The notes beneath the pieces were generated by a model. That model saw only the letters and a list, made by a program, of their open reading frames with translations. It did not search any database and had not been told where the DNA came from. A stretch of DNA of 64,000 nucleotides from Camellia lanceoleosa. Lineage: Eukaryota; Streptophyta; Magnoliopsida; Ericales; Theaceae. Where the stretch lies: the NCBI GenBank assembly GCA_025200525.1, contig CM045770.1, positions 131,158,200 to 131,222,199 of the forward strand. The letters run 5' to 3'. Both the position numbers and the translations under genes were made by a program. This document shows, piece after piece, positions 21,065 to 34,131 of this stretch (within the stretch, counting starts at the first letter, position 1; the number at the start of each line of letters is the position of its first letter).

Positions 21065-24000
21065 TGTAACGCCCCAATTTTCATGCACAAACGATAATAC
21101 AATAGTCACGACTCTTTAAAGTAAAACTGATAATAGATCTTCATACTTGCATTACATGATGTAAATAGTCTTCATGTGATAATACAATTAATCCAACAAA
21201 CAATTAATTAAACGACAAATACCCCCAAGGGTTTACAAGTTAACAAGGCTTGAGGCTGGTTACACAAAATGGTTATTCAAACCCACACATACAAAGCCCT
21301 TGGCTTACAATCAGAGTCACAACAAATGAGTGCATTATACTCTCTGCACACACTTCCACGCCTTCAGTTAGGTGGAAACACCACATCTTTTCCTACACAA
21401 AAATCTCGTAGGGTGAGCATAAAGCTCAGTAGAGAATTCTTAACAAACTATATACATTTTACACAAGTCTTAAGAGATGGAATGCTTATGCCATGCCATG
21501 CCTTTTTGAAAGTAAAACACATCTTCATCTTTTGAAAACCAACATGCTCAATGATGTCATGCCATTTCAACTACTCAACATTTATCAAATTTTATTTGAG
21601 AGGCAGTAAATACAACTCTGGTACTCCCTAGGTCAGTGTCTGCAAGTAGACTATACAAGCACTACCAATTTGTCATTTTTACCAGTATTAACTGGAGGGC
21701 TCGACACCCATAATCTGTCACTTTTACCAGTATTGACTGGAAAGCTCAACACCTATTCTCTACACTACCTTTCAAGACTTACCACTGTATTTACCCCAAA
21801 ACCATTTCATGAAAACTTGTTTATCAACATTCTTTTCTCAATGCGAGTTTTCGAATCAACTTTCAAAGTTCAATGTAATCAAATGAATTGATATGCCAAT
21901 GCAACAATAATCAATATGTTACAACAATTCTTCCATTTCCAATTCTTCCACACAATACTACCATTGTGATCAAAATTTCCATTTCTCCTTTCAATACAAT
22001 TTCACAAGATGAATAAATATTTTTATTTCAATTCACCCAAGGAATAACATAATTCTCACATTTCAAACATTCCCAACAACTTAGTCATTTCAAGACTATA
22101 TCAACACTTTTAAATAACAATTTTCAAAACTTCAACAATTATCTTATTCCATGGAAAACCATCATTTATATGTAATAAATAAACAATTTTCAGCCATCAT
22201 TTATTTTGGCACACAAAATAAATATAACAACATATTCTAAAGATTTTCAACATCTTTCTTAAAAACTCCCAATTTCTAGGTTTTCTCACTAAAACCCATT
22301 CATCTTCAAGTATTTGAGAAGATCTCATCAAAACATCTTCTTTTCATCAACATGGTTCAAAAACCCCCAATTTCTATCTCAAAGGACCACATAGTAATTT
22401 TTCTTGAATAAACAAATAAATTACTCTTTTTAAAATTACTCTTTCAAAATTACTCTTTTTCTTGAATGAACAAATAAATTTTCAAAACTAATCAAATGAT
22501 GATTTCGAAAATCATCTTGATCTTGCAAAAACATATATATAACTCAAAGACAATCCCTACCTCAAGTTTGAAGAAGAAAAGAGTTGAAACCCTCAAAATC
22601 AACGACGATGAAACTCGATCTCCATAGCACACAACGAAGCCCTCGAGAAGTCACACAACTTTGACGAAGGAACTATAGCCAAAGAGAGAAGGTGGTTTCT
22701 AGAGAGAGAGGCTCTAAATCTGTATCTTGGAGACTTTTAGAGAGAGAGAGGATTGCAAAAAGTGATCTGAAATGTCACTTTCGCGTGCTGATAAAGCGCG
22801 GTCCACTCAAGCATGGAAAGCCCCGCTCGAGCGTCAGATACAGACTCCTGCTCGAGTGTGAAACCCCGCGCTCAAGCGTAAAATACGCTCTCCCAGTATT
22901 TTTTTGCAGACACAGTCCCCGCTCGAGCGCCCGAATGCCCGCTCGAGCATAGAGCAAAATATCAAAAGCCCGCTTGAGCCAAGAATTCCCGCTCGAGCGG
23001 AGAGCCAAAATTCTGGCTAACCAAAAGTTTGGAAAAACAAGCAACCAACCTTTTCCAAACACACACTACAACCCAAAAACCAACAATGAGGGGAAGACAA
23101 GGGAGACAAGACATGAACCACCATTCAACCCATACAAACCCGAGTTCGAAACACCACAAGGGACGGGTCAAAACCAGGGTCACTATAAAACCTTCTGGAG
23201 CTGCAGCTATAACATCTCATATTTTGAGGTATTAATATTTAGTAAGTGGTATTGGTGATTTATTATAATAATTTAGTGGTGAGATTTTTAGATAGAAATC
23301 TGAAAATAAAATTATTTATTTGTATTCATCACATCTCTTTTATATCTATCTCATTGTTATTTATTCTCATTTAATAATAAATTTATCAATTTTTTTCTAA
23401 TTTTTGCCATCACGTGGAGAAGCAAAAAGAATAATTAAAAAAAAAAAACAAACCGTGGGCAACAACCCACAGTTTCCTTGAATTGCCCCATACCCTTTTG
23501 TCTACCCTTTTTTAATTCTTTTCATTAATTTTAATTATTCTCTTTTACTTTATGAATAACCAACACACCATACCCATTTGCTTTCCCAAACTTCCTTGAT
23601 TTTTGCCTTTTATTTTATTTACCTCCTCTTGTTCTTATAAATTGAGCTTATCATTTCTCAATTCCTCAACTTCACCTGTGCTTTAGCTTCATCTCTCTCT
23701 TCATATTGTTTTCTCTCTTAATTTGTTTGTGATTAAAATATTAAATTTAGATGTGGGATTTAGAGTGAGAGTTAATGTTTTAATATGAGAGTTGTATATT
23801 TTATTAAAGTGAGATCAGAGTTATTTTTGGAGACCCATGGAGTAATTTCAGATTTATGGTAATAGAATTAATTGATTTGAGGTAAATTCATGTTGTATAC
23901 AATATGCTCTATTTAAATCTCTTTGAAAAGAGTTCACTATTTTTAATTATCCCTAATTTGTAATCCACTTGATTATTGTGGTTATTAATAGATTTTGTAA

Positions 24001-24663
24001 AATCATTTGTTGTCGAATCGTTGATATTCTGATCATTTTGTAAATTCTCTACAAATATTTTTGTGTTAAAATGGTGATTTGTCTGACTGAATGACATGGA
24101 AATATTCCGTACAAGGATCAAGTGAATCTTGTTAAATTGTTTACACCAATATGCCCGAATAAACATGAAGCTTGGGTGAGGTGGGTAAATAAATGAATTT
24201 GTTCACTGATCATGTACTGAGTAGGACCGGGTATTTGGTCCAGATAAATTATGGTTGATTTGTTGTGTAATTTGGTAAATTGCTTGATTATCGTATCGTT
24301 GATTTAATGTCATAAATTGTTGGATTCCTATTAAATTATTCTGTATCTGAGCCTTGTATTCTTGTCGTATTGTATACTTCCCGAATTAATTTATTTTCAG
24401 GTGCGGAGCAGATTTTAGCGGAGATCAAAATTGAGATTAGAAATATTTATTAATATAGAGATTTGGGACTCACCACTGTAATTATTAAATTTGGAGATAG
24501 TTGTCATATTGTTTCTTTTGGAGGTAATTGTACTATGAGATATTTTGGAGGATACTGTGTAATTGGAGACAATTTTGTAGTTATTATTTTTTGGAGCAAA
24601 ACTTGTATTTTTTTTTTTTAGGCTATTTTAGTGTATTTAACGACCCGGGAGTGGGGCGTTACA
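21065..24663. mobile_element. LTR-derived insert inside the LINE, inverted TGTAACGCCCC ends
   Basis: It begins TGTAACGCCCC and ends GGGGCGTTACA; with the adjacent CC and GG the two ends form a 13-bp perfect inverted repeat. No direct TSD is visible (AAACC left, GGAGC right). The left part resembles the LTR at 63635: both read TGTAACGCCC, then AAGCCCT.GGCTT, then TAGGGTGAGC...CAGTAGA, implying minus orientation. The right part has plus-sense promoter-like sequence (CTATAAAACC at 23183, CTTATAAATTGAG at 23631). From about 23207 (TATAACATCTCATATTTTG) it could be a separate plus-strand LTR. It may be one large solo LTR or two LTR pieces joined in opposite orientation. No protein coding. Confidence 0.6.
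22805..23000. repeat. CGCTCGAGCG-type palindromic array, partly decayed
   Basis: Intact CGCTCGAGCG occurs at 22824, 22920 and 22990. TGCTCGAGTG, CGCTCAAGCG, CGCTCGAGCA and CGCTTGAGCC variants differ mainly by C-to-T or G-to-A at CpG sites, as expected after cytosine methylation. The core is the same CTCGAGCG as in the copia LTR arrays although the surrounding sequences are unrelated. Confidence 0.85.
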
Positions 24664-24918
24664 GGAGCAGTCTTTTAAATCAAAGACATCTGGTTTCCAT
24701 ATGCAAAGCAATCCACCAGCACTATCTTCCACATCCACCCCCATGAACTCCATTGGTTCATTAGGCCATTGTGACCTAACAAATCTATCATCAACCTCTG
24801 ATTGTTTTGTCTCTTGTAACAAAACCATATCCACCTTTTGTTCTTTTAATACTTCCTTGATTCTTCGTCTTTTCTCTACCCTTCCACAGCCTCTCACATT
24901 CCATGATAGAATCTTCAT
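24664..24918 (-). pseudogene. LINE ORF2 start, endonuclease N-terminus
   Basis: Starts MKILSWNVRGCGR at 24918. LLQETKQ carries the expected catalytic Glu of the APE-type endonuclease, and GGLLCIWKPDVFDLKDCSC follows. It breaks at the LTR-derived insert at 24663 and resumes at 21064. The start codon is the conventional one for plant LINE ORF2 and lies about 40 bp after the ORF1 stop. Confidence 0.85.
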
Positions 24919-24959
24919 TTAGCAACAAATTTCTCATAATTTCACCTTGAAGTGTTAAT

Positions 24960-26969
24960 TTAAACACTTCCTTTTTGCATTTCTCCTACTAACCTTACTT
25001 CATCATCTTCTTCCATCTGGATGATCTTATTAATTGCTTCAACTTCCTTTCCTTCAAACTCCAACCCCAATTCCTTTCCCATCTTAATTGTATCTTGGGC
25101 TTCGATCATAAATTTCTTTTTCCTACCAGAGATGTTGATAGACATAGAAGCTGAAATCACAGCTACTGTCTCTCGAAACAAAGCTCCTCTCTGAAATCCT
25201 CCTTTAAAAGTTACACATTTTCTTCCTTTCTTTTTCCTCTGATGATACCCTTTTCCTTTTCTTCGCTAATCAACATTCTCACTGACATCAGATTGAACTC
25301 TACTGGTAATATTTCCATTGCTTGCTAAGTTGTATTCTTTTTCTAATTGGGTCTCTAGTTGATTAATCCTTAAAACCCCAATGGGTTGTTTACCATCTCT
25401 CACCATATGGGCTAAGCTACCTCTTGGCCCAGTCACCATCTTAGTGGTCTCATTTACAAAAGTTGGGTTAGCACACAAGACAATAGGGATGGCTCTGATT
25501 GTATTTAAACCAGACCTGCCATTACAAGTCTAGGCTGCTTCCAAAACCACCTCTAGATTAATATTGGGCTTCCTTAATTCAGTCTCTTCTAAACTTCTTA
25601 TAAGCCCATCAGACCCCACCTTAGATCTTTCATTTCGTGTTTCCCACTCCACTATACTCTAACCTACCTCTTCATGTATGTACAGCCTGTTAATGGTATC
25701 TGTCCAATTCTTTAAGCCGCAAACCCTGTGTCAGTTTCATTTATGATTGAAACAGTTGTGGAGAGAATAGTATTCCCTTCAGCCAATCCCTCCTTTACAA
25801 CATTGATCCTTTCATTGGTTTCCATATCATGTTGAGCCTCTACCTCAGCCTCTATACCTGCCACGTCTTCATCTTCTCCCTTCTTGCCATGGCCAAACAC
25901 AACACTCTGCTCTTCACCATTGCTGTTCCCCACTGAATCCTTCCAACTTGGCCTGTCATTGGGGTTACAATAATTGATATATGCTCCATGACCACAAATG
26001 CAATCTTTGACCACACGAATAGGGTACACACTACCTTTATTTTCCAAAATAATTTTTGAATCCACTAGCTCTAATTGAGAAGAGCAGATTCTAACTCTTC
26101 CGCATTTCAGAGACTCCATGTTTAAGGTGTCTTCATCAATCTCCACAATTTCCCCCACACTGCTCCTATTTTCTGGAAGTTTTTTATGTTCCACAAATTA
26201 AGAGGTACCCCATAGCAGTTCAGCCATAATAATCTTTCATTTTCCACTCTCAACTCTTTTTGCCACCTAACACATGACTTACACCAACCATGGATCCATT
26301 CTCCCATCTCTATCATCTTAATCTTCAAATCCTCCTCTGACCTAAAAGTCATGTAAACAATTCTCCCTCCATCTTCTCTTATTTGCACATCCACCAAACC
26401 TCTGTTCTGAAATTCCTTTTTTAATTCTGCGACACTGTATTTCACTCGCATCTTGGCTATTGCACTATCATATAACCAACCATTTCCGTACTTCTCTGCC
26501 TTTACTCTCACTTCACTACCACCTCTAACACTTGGCCCTTTTACCACCTCAGCATATGTGCCTCTTTTTGTGTTTCCATTGAGTCTAAAACTTCCTACAC
26601 CTTCTGTTGGTTGCTTGATTGGCCCCTCTTTTTCTTGAATCTTTTCCTTTCCAGTCTGCTCCTTTCCATAGTCTGCCTTTTTGGCCTCAATGTCTTGTCT
26701 TCGCACCACACTCCATTAGCTTTTTTCACAACAACCCCAGCAACTATAGGACAGTCATATCGAACAAAACCAAACCTGGACTGTGTTGCTTTCCTCCTCT
26801 TGTTTGGTATAAAGACATCCTTTACTATCCCAAAATTAGTAAACATAGTAAAAAGTCCTTTAGGACTCATAGAATCAGGTATGTCATCAACAAACACTAT
26901 ATAGAGGTTTGGTGATGCTCCAGCTCTTCCTGTTCTTCTCCTAAACATCGGCTTCCATCCTCCTTCCAT
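24960..26969 (-). pseudogene. LINE ORF1 (RRM / DUF4283-like nucleic-acid-binding protein)
   Basis: The start at 26969 is followed by NLYIVFVDDIPDSMSPKGLF and RFGFVRYDCP, the RNP2- and RNP1-like parts of an RRM. LLWLNCYGVPLNLWNIKNF (26200 region) is the DUF4283-type motif usual in plant LINE ORF1, and PIRVV follows. The frame shifts near 26700 and near 26170, and the C-terminal part (25711-24960, with MGKELGLEFEGKEVEAINKI) is in further frames with stops. Role in the family: RNA binding in the retrotransposition complex. Inactive here. Confidence 0.75.
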
Positions 26970-27314
26970 CCTTTCACCTTAGCAACGTTCCAAGCGGGAT
27001 CTTATAATGCTTTAAATTCTTGAATTTCTTCTTGCATATATTTGCATACATACCTAGAATGAAAGACTCTGATCCATGTATTTTAAATTCTGATCTCCAT
27101 TGGTGTCTCCTTATGAGATTTGTTTCTTGATGTCTCATGGTTTAAACTTCTTGTTTTTTTGAAATCTGTGTACAGTAGATTTTGGGCTTCATGATAGAAC
27201 TATTTGGGTGATGAACATTGTGAGAAATTGCTTTGCCCTTTTTTTTTTCTTTTTTTTTCTTTTTTTGTTAGAGGGAAATTGCTTTGTCACTATTATAGTT
27301 CTTCTCTTCAAGTG

Positions 27315-28380
27315 TGAAAAATCTAGAAACCTCCTAGATGTTGATTTGTGATTATGTATCAATTTTAACCAGAATATAACAATCCCAATCACACAATCAA
27401 GAGAAAGAGACACAAAGATTTTACGTGGAAAAACCACAATTGGACACCTTCCAATTGTGATCAAAAAACCACGGGCAACAGCCACAAGACCAATCCACTA
27501 AGAAGATATAAAGGAATTACATAGGTATCACTCTCAATTATCTAGCGAATTCACAACGCCTAATTAAACCAACCTCTATGTGCCTCTTCCAACCCCATCT
27601 TCAGCACAGAATTGTCTTTCTGATGAGCCACTCCGGATTCCCTCCAAAGCTTCAGTTCGAATTCTTGAAATTCACAACGAAGAACAATTCTCTCTTTTGT
27701 GTATAACAAACAAACCTTTGATGTACTCTCTTTAAACCATGAGTTAAATACTCAATAAAACATCAAAGAAAATAACAAAATATCCCCAGATATAAACCTT
27801 TAAGAACCAAAAAGAAGATCTGGAGGACTTCAATCAATCACTTAGTTTTGGGAGAAAACCAAGTATTTATAGAGAACCAAAAGTAATCCAAGATTGGAAA
27901 GAAAACAAACTCCTTGAGAAATCCAGATTCTGAGGCTCGCTCGAGCGAAGCTTTCCTGGCTCGAGCGAGGAGAGTAATTTTCATGATTTCTACTAGTGCC
28001 TTGGCTCGAGCGACGGATCCTTGGCTCGAGCGACCAATCACTTCTTTCAGGTTTTTGTATGGACGCAATCCTTGGCTCGAGCGAGCATTCCTTGGCTCGA
28101 GCGAGCGCTCCTTGGCTCGAGCGAGCAACGGCTGACATGCAATTTTGAATGCATATTTGAATTTTGCTTCGGCCGCGAGCTGACCGGGCAGCTCGACCCC
28201 CGTAATAATCAGCGAAGTGGCAATCTTGAAAGCATTAACATCACAAACTTCTCTGCATGGCTCGATTCGGATTTGGATTTGCATCTAATAAACTCATAGC
28301 CTCACTGAAATAAACGGCGAAAATAAATACATCTGAAAGGAGTTTTGTCAAACGGTGTTGCCAAGAATAAAAACCTAACA
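27315..28380 (-). mobile_element. Solo LTR of the copia family, TSD AAGTG
   Basis: Collinear with both LTRs of the 8366-14088 element, with the same TG/CA ends. AAGTG is duplicated at 27310-27314 and 28381-28385, so the element inserted and then lost its interior by LTR-LTR recombination. The CTCGAGCG array (27934-28128) has seven motifs instead of eight. It also carries an insertion, GAGCTGACCGGGCAGCTC, near 28177. TATAAATA on the minus strand is at 27864-27871. Confidence 0.93.
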
Positions 28381-28385
28381 AAGTG

Positions 28386-31171
28386 GAATTCTTCTTTTGT
28401 AATTATCATTGACATAGGCTTTGGCCAAACTACGTGTACATCTTAGTCTTGTTAGTTTGTAGTTATTTTTCTCTCTTTAATTTGTATAGTTCTTCTATTT
28501 CGTATTCAAAGTCATCAACTATCTTGTTGTGATTGGGTTTTCTAAAAAATTTCCGCACAATAGGATCTTGGAAGGGAAAAGAAAAGGAAAGTGGAAATTT
28601 TTTTTTTCTTTTACTTTTCCTTTCACAAATCCTTCATTAATCCAAAGTCAAACACAACCCAAAGAAATGGAGCAACCAGTGGCAAACAGAGGTATCAAGA
28701 TTGTAGAATTTTCAACTATTTTCATGAAATTAAATTTTTTTTTTTATCCCCCGTTGCATCTAAGATGACAAACTCACTTCAATTGCTTTGAATATAGAAT
28801 CAACTTCCTCATAAACGAAACACAAGATTTCACTCAAAATTGAATCCAAAAAGTTTATCTAAAACATTGGAACTCCAAATGGATGTAGTTTGGATTATAC
28901 AACAAAAGGTAACCCTCAATATGTTTTAAAAAAGAGTCTCAAAGTAACTCTACATTTCTTGTCTATATATGTTGGGAAATTCAACTATACACACTCCTAC
29001 CGTACATTCTTAAATTACATAATTTTTTTCATTAGTTGTAACTAATTTTATTCTTTAGTTATGACTCATGAGATTTTTGGTTATGCCTCATGTGTTGTTT
29101 GGTTATGAATTTTTTCTTTAGTTATGACTCAAAAGATATAAAATTATGTCATTTTCTTCTTTAGTTATAAGGTTCATAGGGTGTGTACAATAGTTTTTCC
29201 CATGTATCTTTTGTTATCTTTCTTATATTTTCTTCACCTAGCAAAAATCTTGTGAAACCCCTAAATTTTGTAAATCTTAATGAGACTCCCACTTTTGAAT
29301 TATTATAATAAAAGCCCTTAGCTCCTCATTTATTCACGAAATTAATCCTAGAACCAAAAACGGATCACGGACGAACCCATACAAATCCTAATCGAACCCG
29401 GTATCTTAGAATCATTTCTACCACTCTAATTTTAATTATTTAACTCTTTAATTATAGATCACTCAAAACCCTCATTTTCCTTTTAATTCAAAGCGAAGCA
29501 ACTCAATCGAATTATCTTTTTCCTAACACTATTTTATTAATTCTACACTTGAAGTAGATATTTTAATTGAATTCAAGCCCTCACACTTTATTCAAATTTC
29601 ACTTTAACCCCAAATCATTCTTTATATATATAAAAGGTACAACCCATTATTATATTCTTTATCCTCAAAATATCTACATTAAATATAGGAGTTTGTACAC
29701 AAAAATAATTTTAAAATACACAAAAATCCTTCCACATGGCTGGCCACCTTGATGTGTATGTACATGGTGTACTTTTTGAAACATTTTGCATGAATCTTGG
29801 AAGATATTTGATTAAAGTACCAAAAAAATCTAGGAATTATGTTTGTCATTGATATCGATCTAGTTCTATATGGACTAATCTATAACTAAATCATATTCTA
29901 ACACTTAGTTAGGCTCCCTAATCATCCTACATTCTATTACACTTAAACTAATTCCAAAACTTTTCAATTCCATTGGAACTAAGGGCATTTTGGACCTTTT
30001 ACCATAATTTTCTTACAAATACACCATCTCCTTCGACACTTTTTGCACATCAAACACATACGCACACTATATTTTCAGCAAAGAGGAGAGAAAGAGGAGA
30101 GAAAGTGTAAGCTTTGAGAGTTGGAAGAAAGTGAGCAATGCACAAACAACCTTCTCGACTAACAAACAAGCCATAACACAACCCTCTCTTTCATTTTTTT
30201 CATTCAAATACATGATATTAGAGGCTTCAAGCATTAATTTCAAAAGTGCACATATTGTGATCGTGTGTTTAAATAGGAAGATTTAACCTTTAATTGCCAC
30301 CTTGCATGTACTCTCTCTTAAGTTGAAACAAGGCTATCATTTTCTATCCACTTCTTACATTATTTCCAAAGACATACCTTAAATCTAAAAATCTGAGTTA
30401 TTTATATATTATTTATCATGTTTTCATCATAAAAGGAGTGAAAAATTTCTCATGGTTGCCATCTTTTTCAATTACTCTTCTTCATTCAAGTGGTATGCAT
30501 GAAAGACAGGTATTTTCAGCCGACTTTTAAAAATTCTAAAAAACGCAAAAAAAATTCCCTTGACCTCATTTTTATATCAAAACCTTCCTTAAAATGTTAT
30601 CTTTTAAGAAAAAATTGTTTTATTGAAAAAGAGTGGGTATTTTTGAGAAAATAGGATTTTCATAACAGTCAACGAATTTGGACAGCGTTGAAGTATTTCT
30701 TAAATAATTAAAAATCTAGGAAACCTATCTTACTTCCGAAAAATAATCTGAAAATTAGATAAAATTCTCTACAAGCCCTAGAAAGGCCGAGTTTGAGAAA
30801 ATTTTGAAAATGCCACTGAGATTGTAATCTTTAAAGTGCACCGAATCTGAAAATTTATTTTTTTGTTAATGATTCTTGTTCTTTATTTCTTGAATGTACT
30901 TTTTATCACTTGTTTGAGACTTAGTATGATATTTACATATGTTTCTGAACATATTTTTTTACAATGGTGCTTTGACAATGCTTATACTTGTGTAGAAATT
31001 ATTATCTTAATAGTTTGTTCTAATCTTAGCTTAAAACATCTAACTCAAAGAGAAACTTTATTGGGTGGTAATTGGTTTTCAATCACTTGAGTAACTTCAT
31101 AAGATAATGCTTGTGTTACATTCGAATTGGTTGGCGGGACGTGTTCTTTATTGAAAGTAAAGTCTTGCACA
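28386..31171. other. AT-rich intergenic DNA, no gene seen
   Basis: No supported coding. TGTGAAACCCCTAAATTTTG at 29251 looks like a gypsy LTR start, but I found no matching end or TSD. GAGGAGAGAAAGAGGAGAGAAAG near 30083-30105 is a short purine repeat. Confidence 0.4.
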
Positions 31172-31379
31172 AGTCACTACAAGAAAATAGGGATACAACA
31201 ACGTTTATTTAGTAGCGTTTGTTAAAACGCTGTAAAATATGGAAAATCTAGGACACAATTTTGTTTTTTACATGCTGGTCATCGGAAAATGGTAGGACAA
31301 CGTTTTTGAAACGTTGGGTTATGGTTAAAACAGTGTAGTTTAGTTTAGAAAAAAGTATTTATTTTTCTTTTTTGCTTTT

Positions 31380-32948
31380 AAGAGTCGTGGGAATCTAAGT
31401 CAATCAGAGAGAAAGAGAGCGATAGGCGACTTCATAGAGAGAGAGGGATCGACACTTGGTGCTTCGATCTGGATCGATTCTTCGTCATTTTGATCTTGAA
31501 AAGCTGGTTCTGTATTTGATTTGAGCGTTTATCTTAGTTATTGTTCGAATCTCTGTAATCTAAATCGATCTAGGGCTCGTTCTTCTTTGTGTTTAGGTGC
31601 GGCACAGCTCAAGGTAAGGGATTTGTTGAATTCATTGAAGATCTGTGTAGTTTCATGGCTAAAAAGTAAGGATCTGGAATGTATTTACGTTGATGTTTGT
31701 AAATTCAGTTTCTTCTTCACTCGATTTGGTTGATGTCTAGTATTTTTTACTTTTGCTTGTTGTGTTTTGCTTCTTTCTTCTAATTTTCGTTCTCTTCCTC
31801 TTTGTGGTCCATGCATTGGGATGGAGTTCTTGATCACCAGCAAATGGAAAGAATGGAGATAGAGAGATGTTACTGCCGATTGAGGGTTGCATCTAACAAC
31901 CTCGGTATCATAGAACACTAGTTCAGGGGCTTGAAGCATGGTGTTGTGTCCTTTGTCAACAACTCAGCCTTCTCAATCTCTGCTTCAAGTAGGCCAATTT
32001 CAAGATCATTCGATCTCTGCTTCAGTCTATACACCGCCATTGAAGAGCTCAATCGAGTTTGGCCAGGTCAAAAACGAATGTTTTCAGTGTCACCGTGATC
32101 CAAAAGGTAAGTTAAGATATGTCGAGCACATTTATGCAAACTTAATAAAAATCACATATTTTTTCATCAACATACAATGAAGTCTATTTCTTACATAACT
32201 TTTTTCATCCTCATAATATGTAGGGAATAGGGGGAAATCGACATGGTAGAGCTAAGGCCAGTAAAGCATAGTCCAAGCCCCACCTCCGAAAGGTCTTATT
32301 TCTTGTAGAATTTACATTTCTGTGGATGTGGTTTATGGATAATGACCAGCCATTCCATGCACCTAACCCAAGTGAATTTTCCTTCATTTGCTTTTTTGGT
32401 CAGTGATGCAACTTGTCTTGCAGCTTGAGGCATCTACATTAGTTTAAAATTCTGTTTCCAGTCTGAGTCTTTTCGTCTTCTCTACTCATCAAGAATCTAT
32501 TATATGTTAAACATTCTGTTTGTGCCTGTGGTGCAGTGAATTGGACTCACGGCTTAGCTCTATAGTTCAGTCCATCGTACCGTCAAGATCGTTGTTAGCA
32601 ACAACAAAAGGTGGTGCACTCTACGAATACCTGTCTTCATTGGGCCAGATTTCAAGATCAGAAGCCTCCCGTTTATCTGAAAGCATTGACAACACGAAAC
32701 AAAAAAGGTATGTGCTTGTCTTGTGTGAGGCTTAAAGTGTAGTGTGAAAATATCATTGCACAAAATTTGATGGCGCGGATTAAATTTTTCTGAGTAGAGT
32801 TGCACAATGACATTACAGGGTACGTGTTGCTCGAAACTACTTGAGTACTGGTGCACTGATGTTTTCTCCCAATGATCCGTCAACGGTTGGTAAATATAAT
32901 TGCTATGGAAGGGGTTCATCTCAATCCATGGATGCAAGTTGGAGATAA
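31380..32948 (+). pseudogene. Gene fragment with exon structure inside the CACTA element
   Basis: A GA-rich leader-like stretch (31400-31460) is followed by a donor at 31614 (CTCAAG|GTAAGG). Exon-like blocks run 31938-32106 (donor AAAAG|GTAAGTT), 32537-32707 (acceptor GTGCAG, donor AAAAAG|GTATGT) and 32819-32948 (acceptor TTACAG, stop TAA). The last two join in frame and read ELDSRLSSIVQSIVPSRSLL, then YLSTGALMFSPNDPSTVGKY. The first to second junction does not keep frame with the ATG at 31938. I do not recognise the family. It looks like a captured cellular gene fragment, or a cargo gene of the element, rather than a transposase. Confidence 0.5.
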
Positions 32949-33295
32949 TCAAGGAAAACTAACAGTTAGATGCATCAACGATTCAATTAAATTCAATGAA
33001 GTGGTTATTGGCTCAACATAGAAAAGCATCATTCAATGGAGAGAATTTTAGACAGGACCTTTTGCCATAAAAAATGACCGAGGTGGCTATTTATCTTGCC
33101 ATGTGTTGATGGCCATGCTCCCTTACCAAATGGATGCCAAAATTTTTGGATGAAGAATGAAAAAAAAAAAAAAAAAAAAGTCAGCAGAAGCAGGTACATT
33201 GAGCCTAACTTAGGATAACATTTATTTATTTTCCTCATTGTAGATCTTATGGTTGTTCCTTCGGTTTTTTAGAAATGTAAAACTCCGAAAGTCAT

Positions 33296-33327
<32 letters not shown>

Positions 33328-34131
33328 GAGGAAAAAGTCATTGATTGATAAAAGAAAATGTTTGATTTTTTTTAAAAAAATTATTGGAAAAAAGCATATA
33401 TCAAAATAAAAAACACTCCAAGGTCAATTCAAGTTTCCAACATGTCTCTCTACAAAAAAATTCCAACATGGTATAACCCTCACCGAAAGTTCTTTACCCA
33501 AGTTCATATATATATATATATATGTATGTATTTGTGTAATATAACTGCCTTCTTCATTTATTTTTTATTTATTTATATGTTGATCTAAAGCCCTGCCTAA
33601 ACAGCTAAGAAATAGTTTTGTATCTATTCACATTCAGTTTGGTCAAATGAAGACTAGAATTTTAGCTCTTTGATATGTCTCCTTTAATCTCCAGTACTTC
33701 TCATTTGATTTTCATTTTGGTAATCTTATTTTTGAGCACTTGATTTGTAATTTTTCTTCGGAATTTTTCAATCTCCTTTGATCTTCTTCCATGTAGGGTT
33801 TTGTTCTACATCGGGTTATGGCTTTGGATTGCTCTAAATGGCTTTTAAGAACTTGATTAGTTGAAATCTGTATGTTGGCATCTATATATATAATCAAGTT
33901 CTGAAATTTACATAGGGTTTAGCTACATAGGGTAAAACATGCAGAAAAATGTATAGAACTCATGACTCAAAAATAGAGTAGTTTTTAATTTGTTTGCGTA
34001 GTTTCTTTTAAAGTTTTGTGTTTTGTATTTCTGGGAAATTTCTGCAGCAAAACATCTACAGGTAACTTATGGATTAAATCATATGTTGTAGTTTGGTTGG
34101 ACAAGGTGATTTGATTGTGACTCATCTCTAA

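Larger units (their letters stand above)
17144..27095 (-). mobile_element. Full-length L1-type plant LINE, 17-bp TSD, interrupted
   Basis: TCCATTGGTGTCTCCTT is present at 17127-17143 and again at 27096-27112, the TSD. The T-run at 17144-17156 is the poly-A tail of a minus-strand LINE. In element order there is a short 5' UTR (27095-26970), ORF1 with an RRM-like domain, ORF2 with endonuclease, reverse transcriptase and C-terminal zinc-finger region, and a 3' UTR. A 3.6-kb LTR-derived insert (21065-24663) splits ORF2 in its endonuclease part. Without the insert the LINE is about 6.35 kb, a normal full length. Several frameshifts show it is dead. Confidence 0.9.

Noticed and set aside
29251..31171. 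Possible gypsy LTR starting TGTGAAACCCC
   Set aside because: No matching CA end, TSD, PBS or second LTR could be found.
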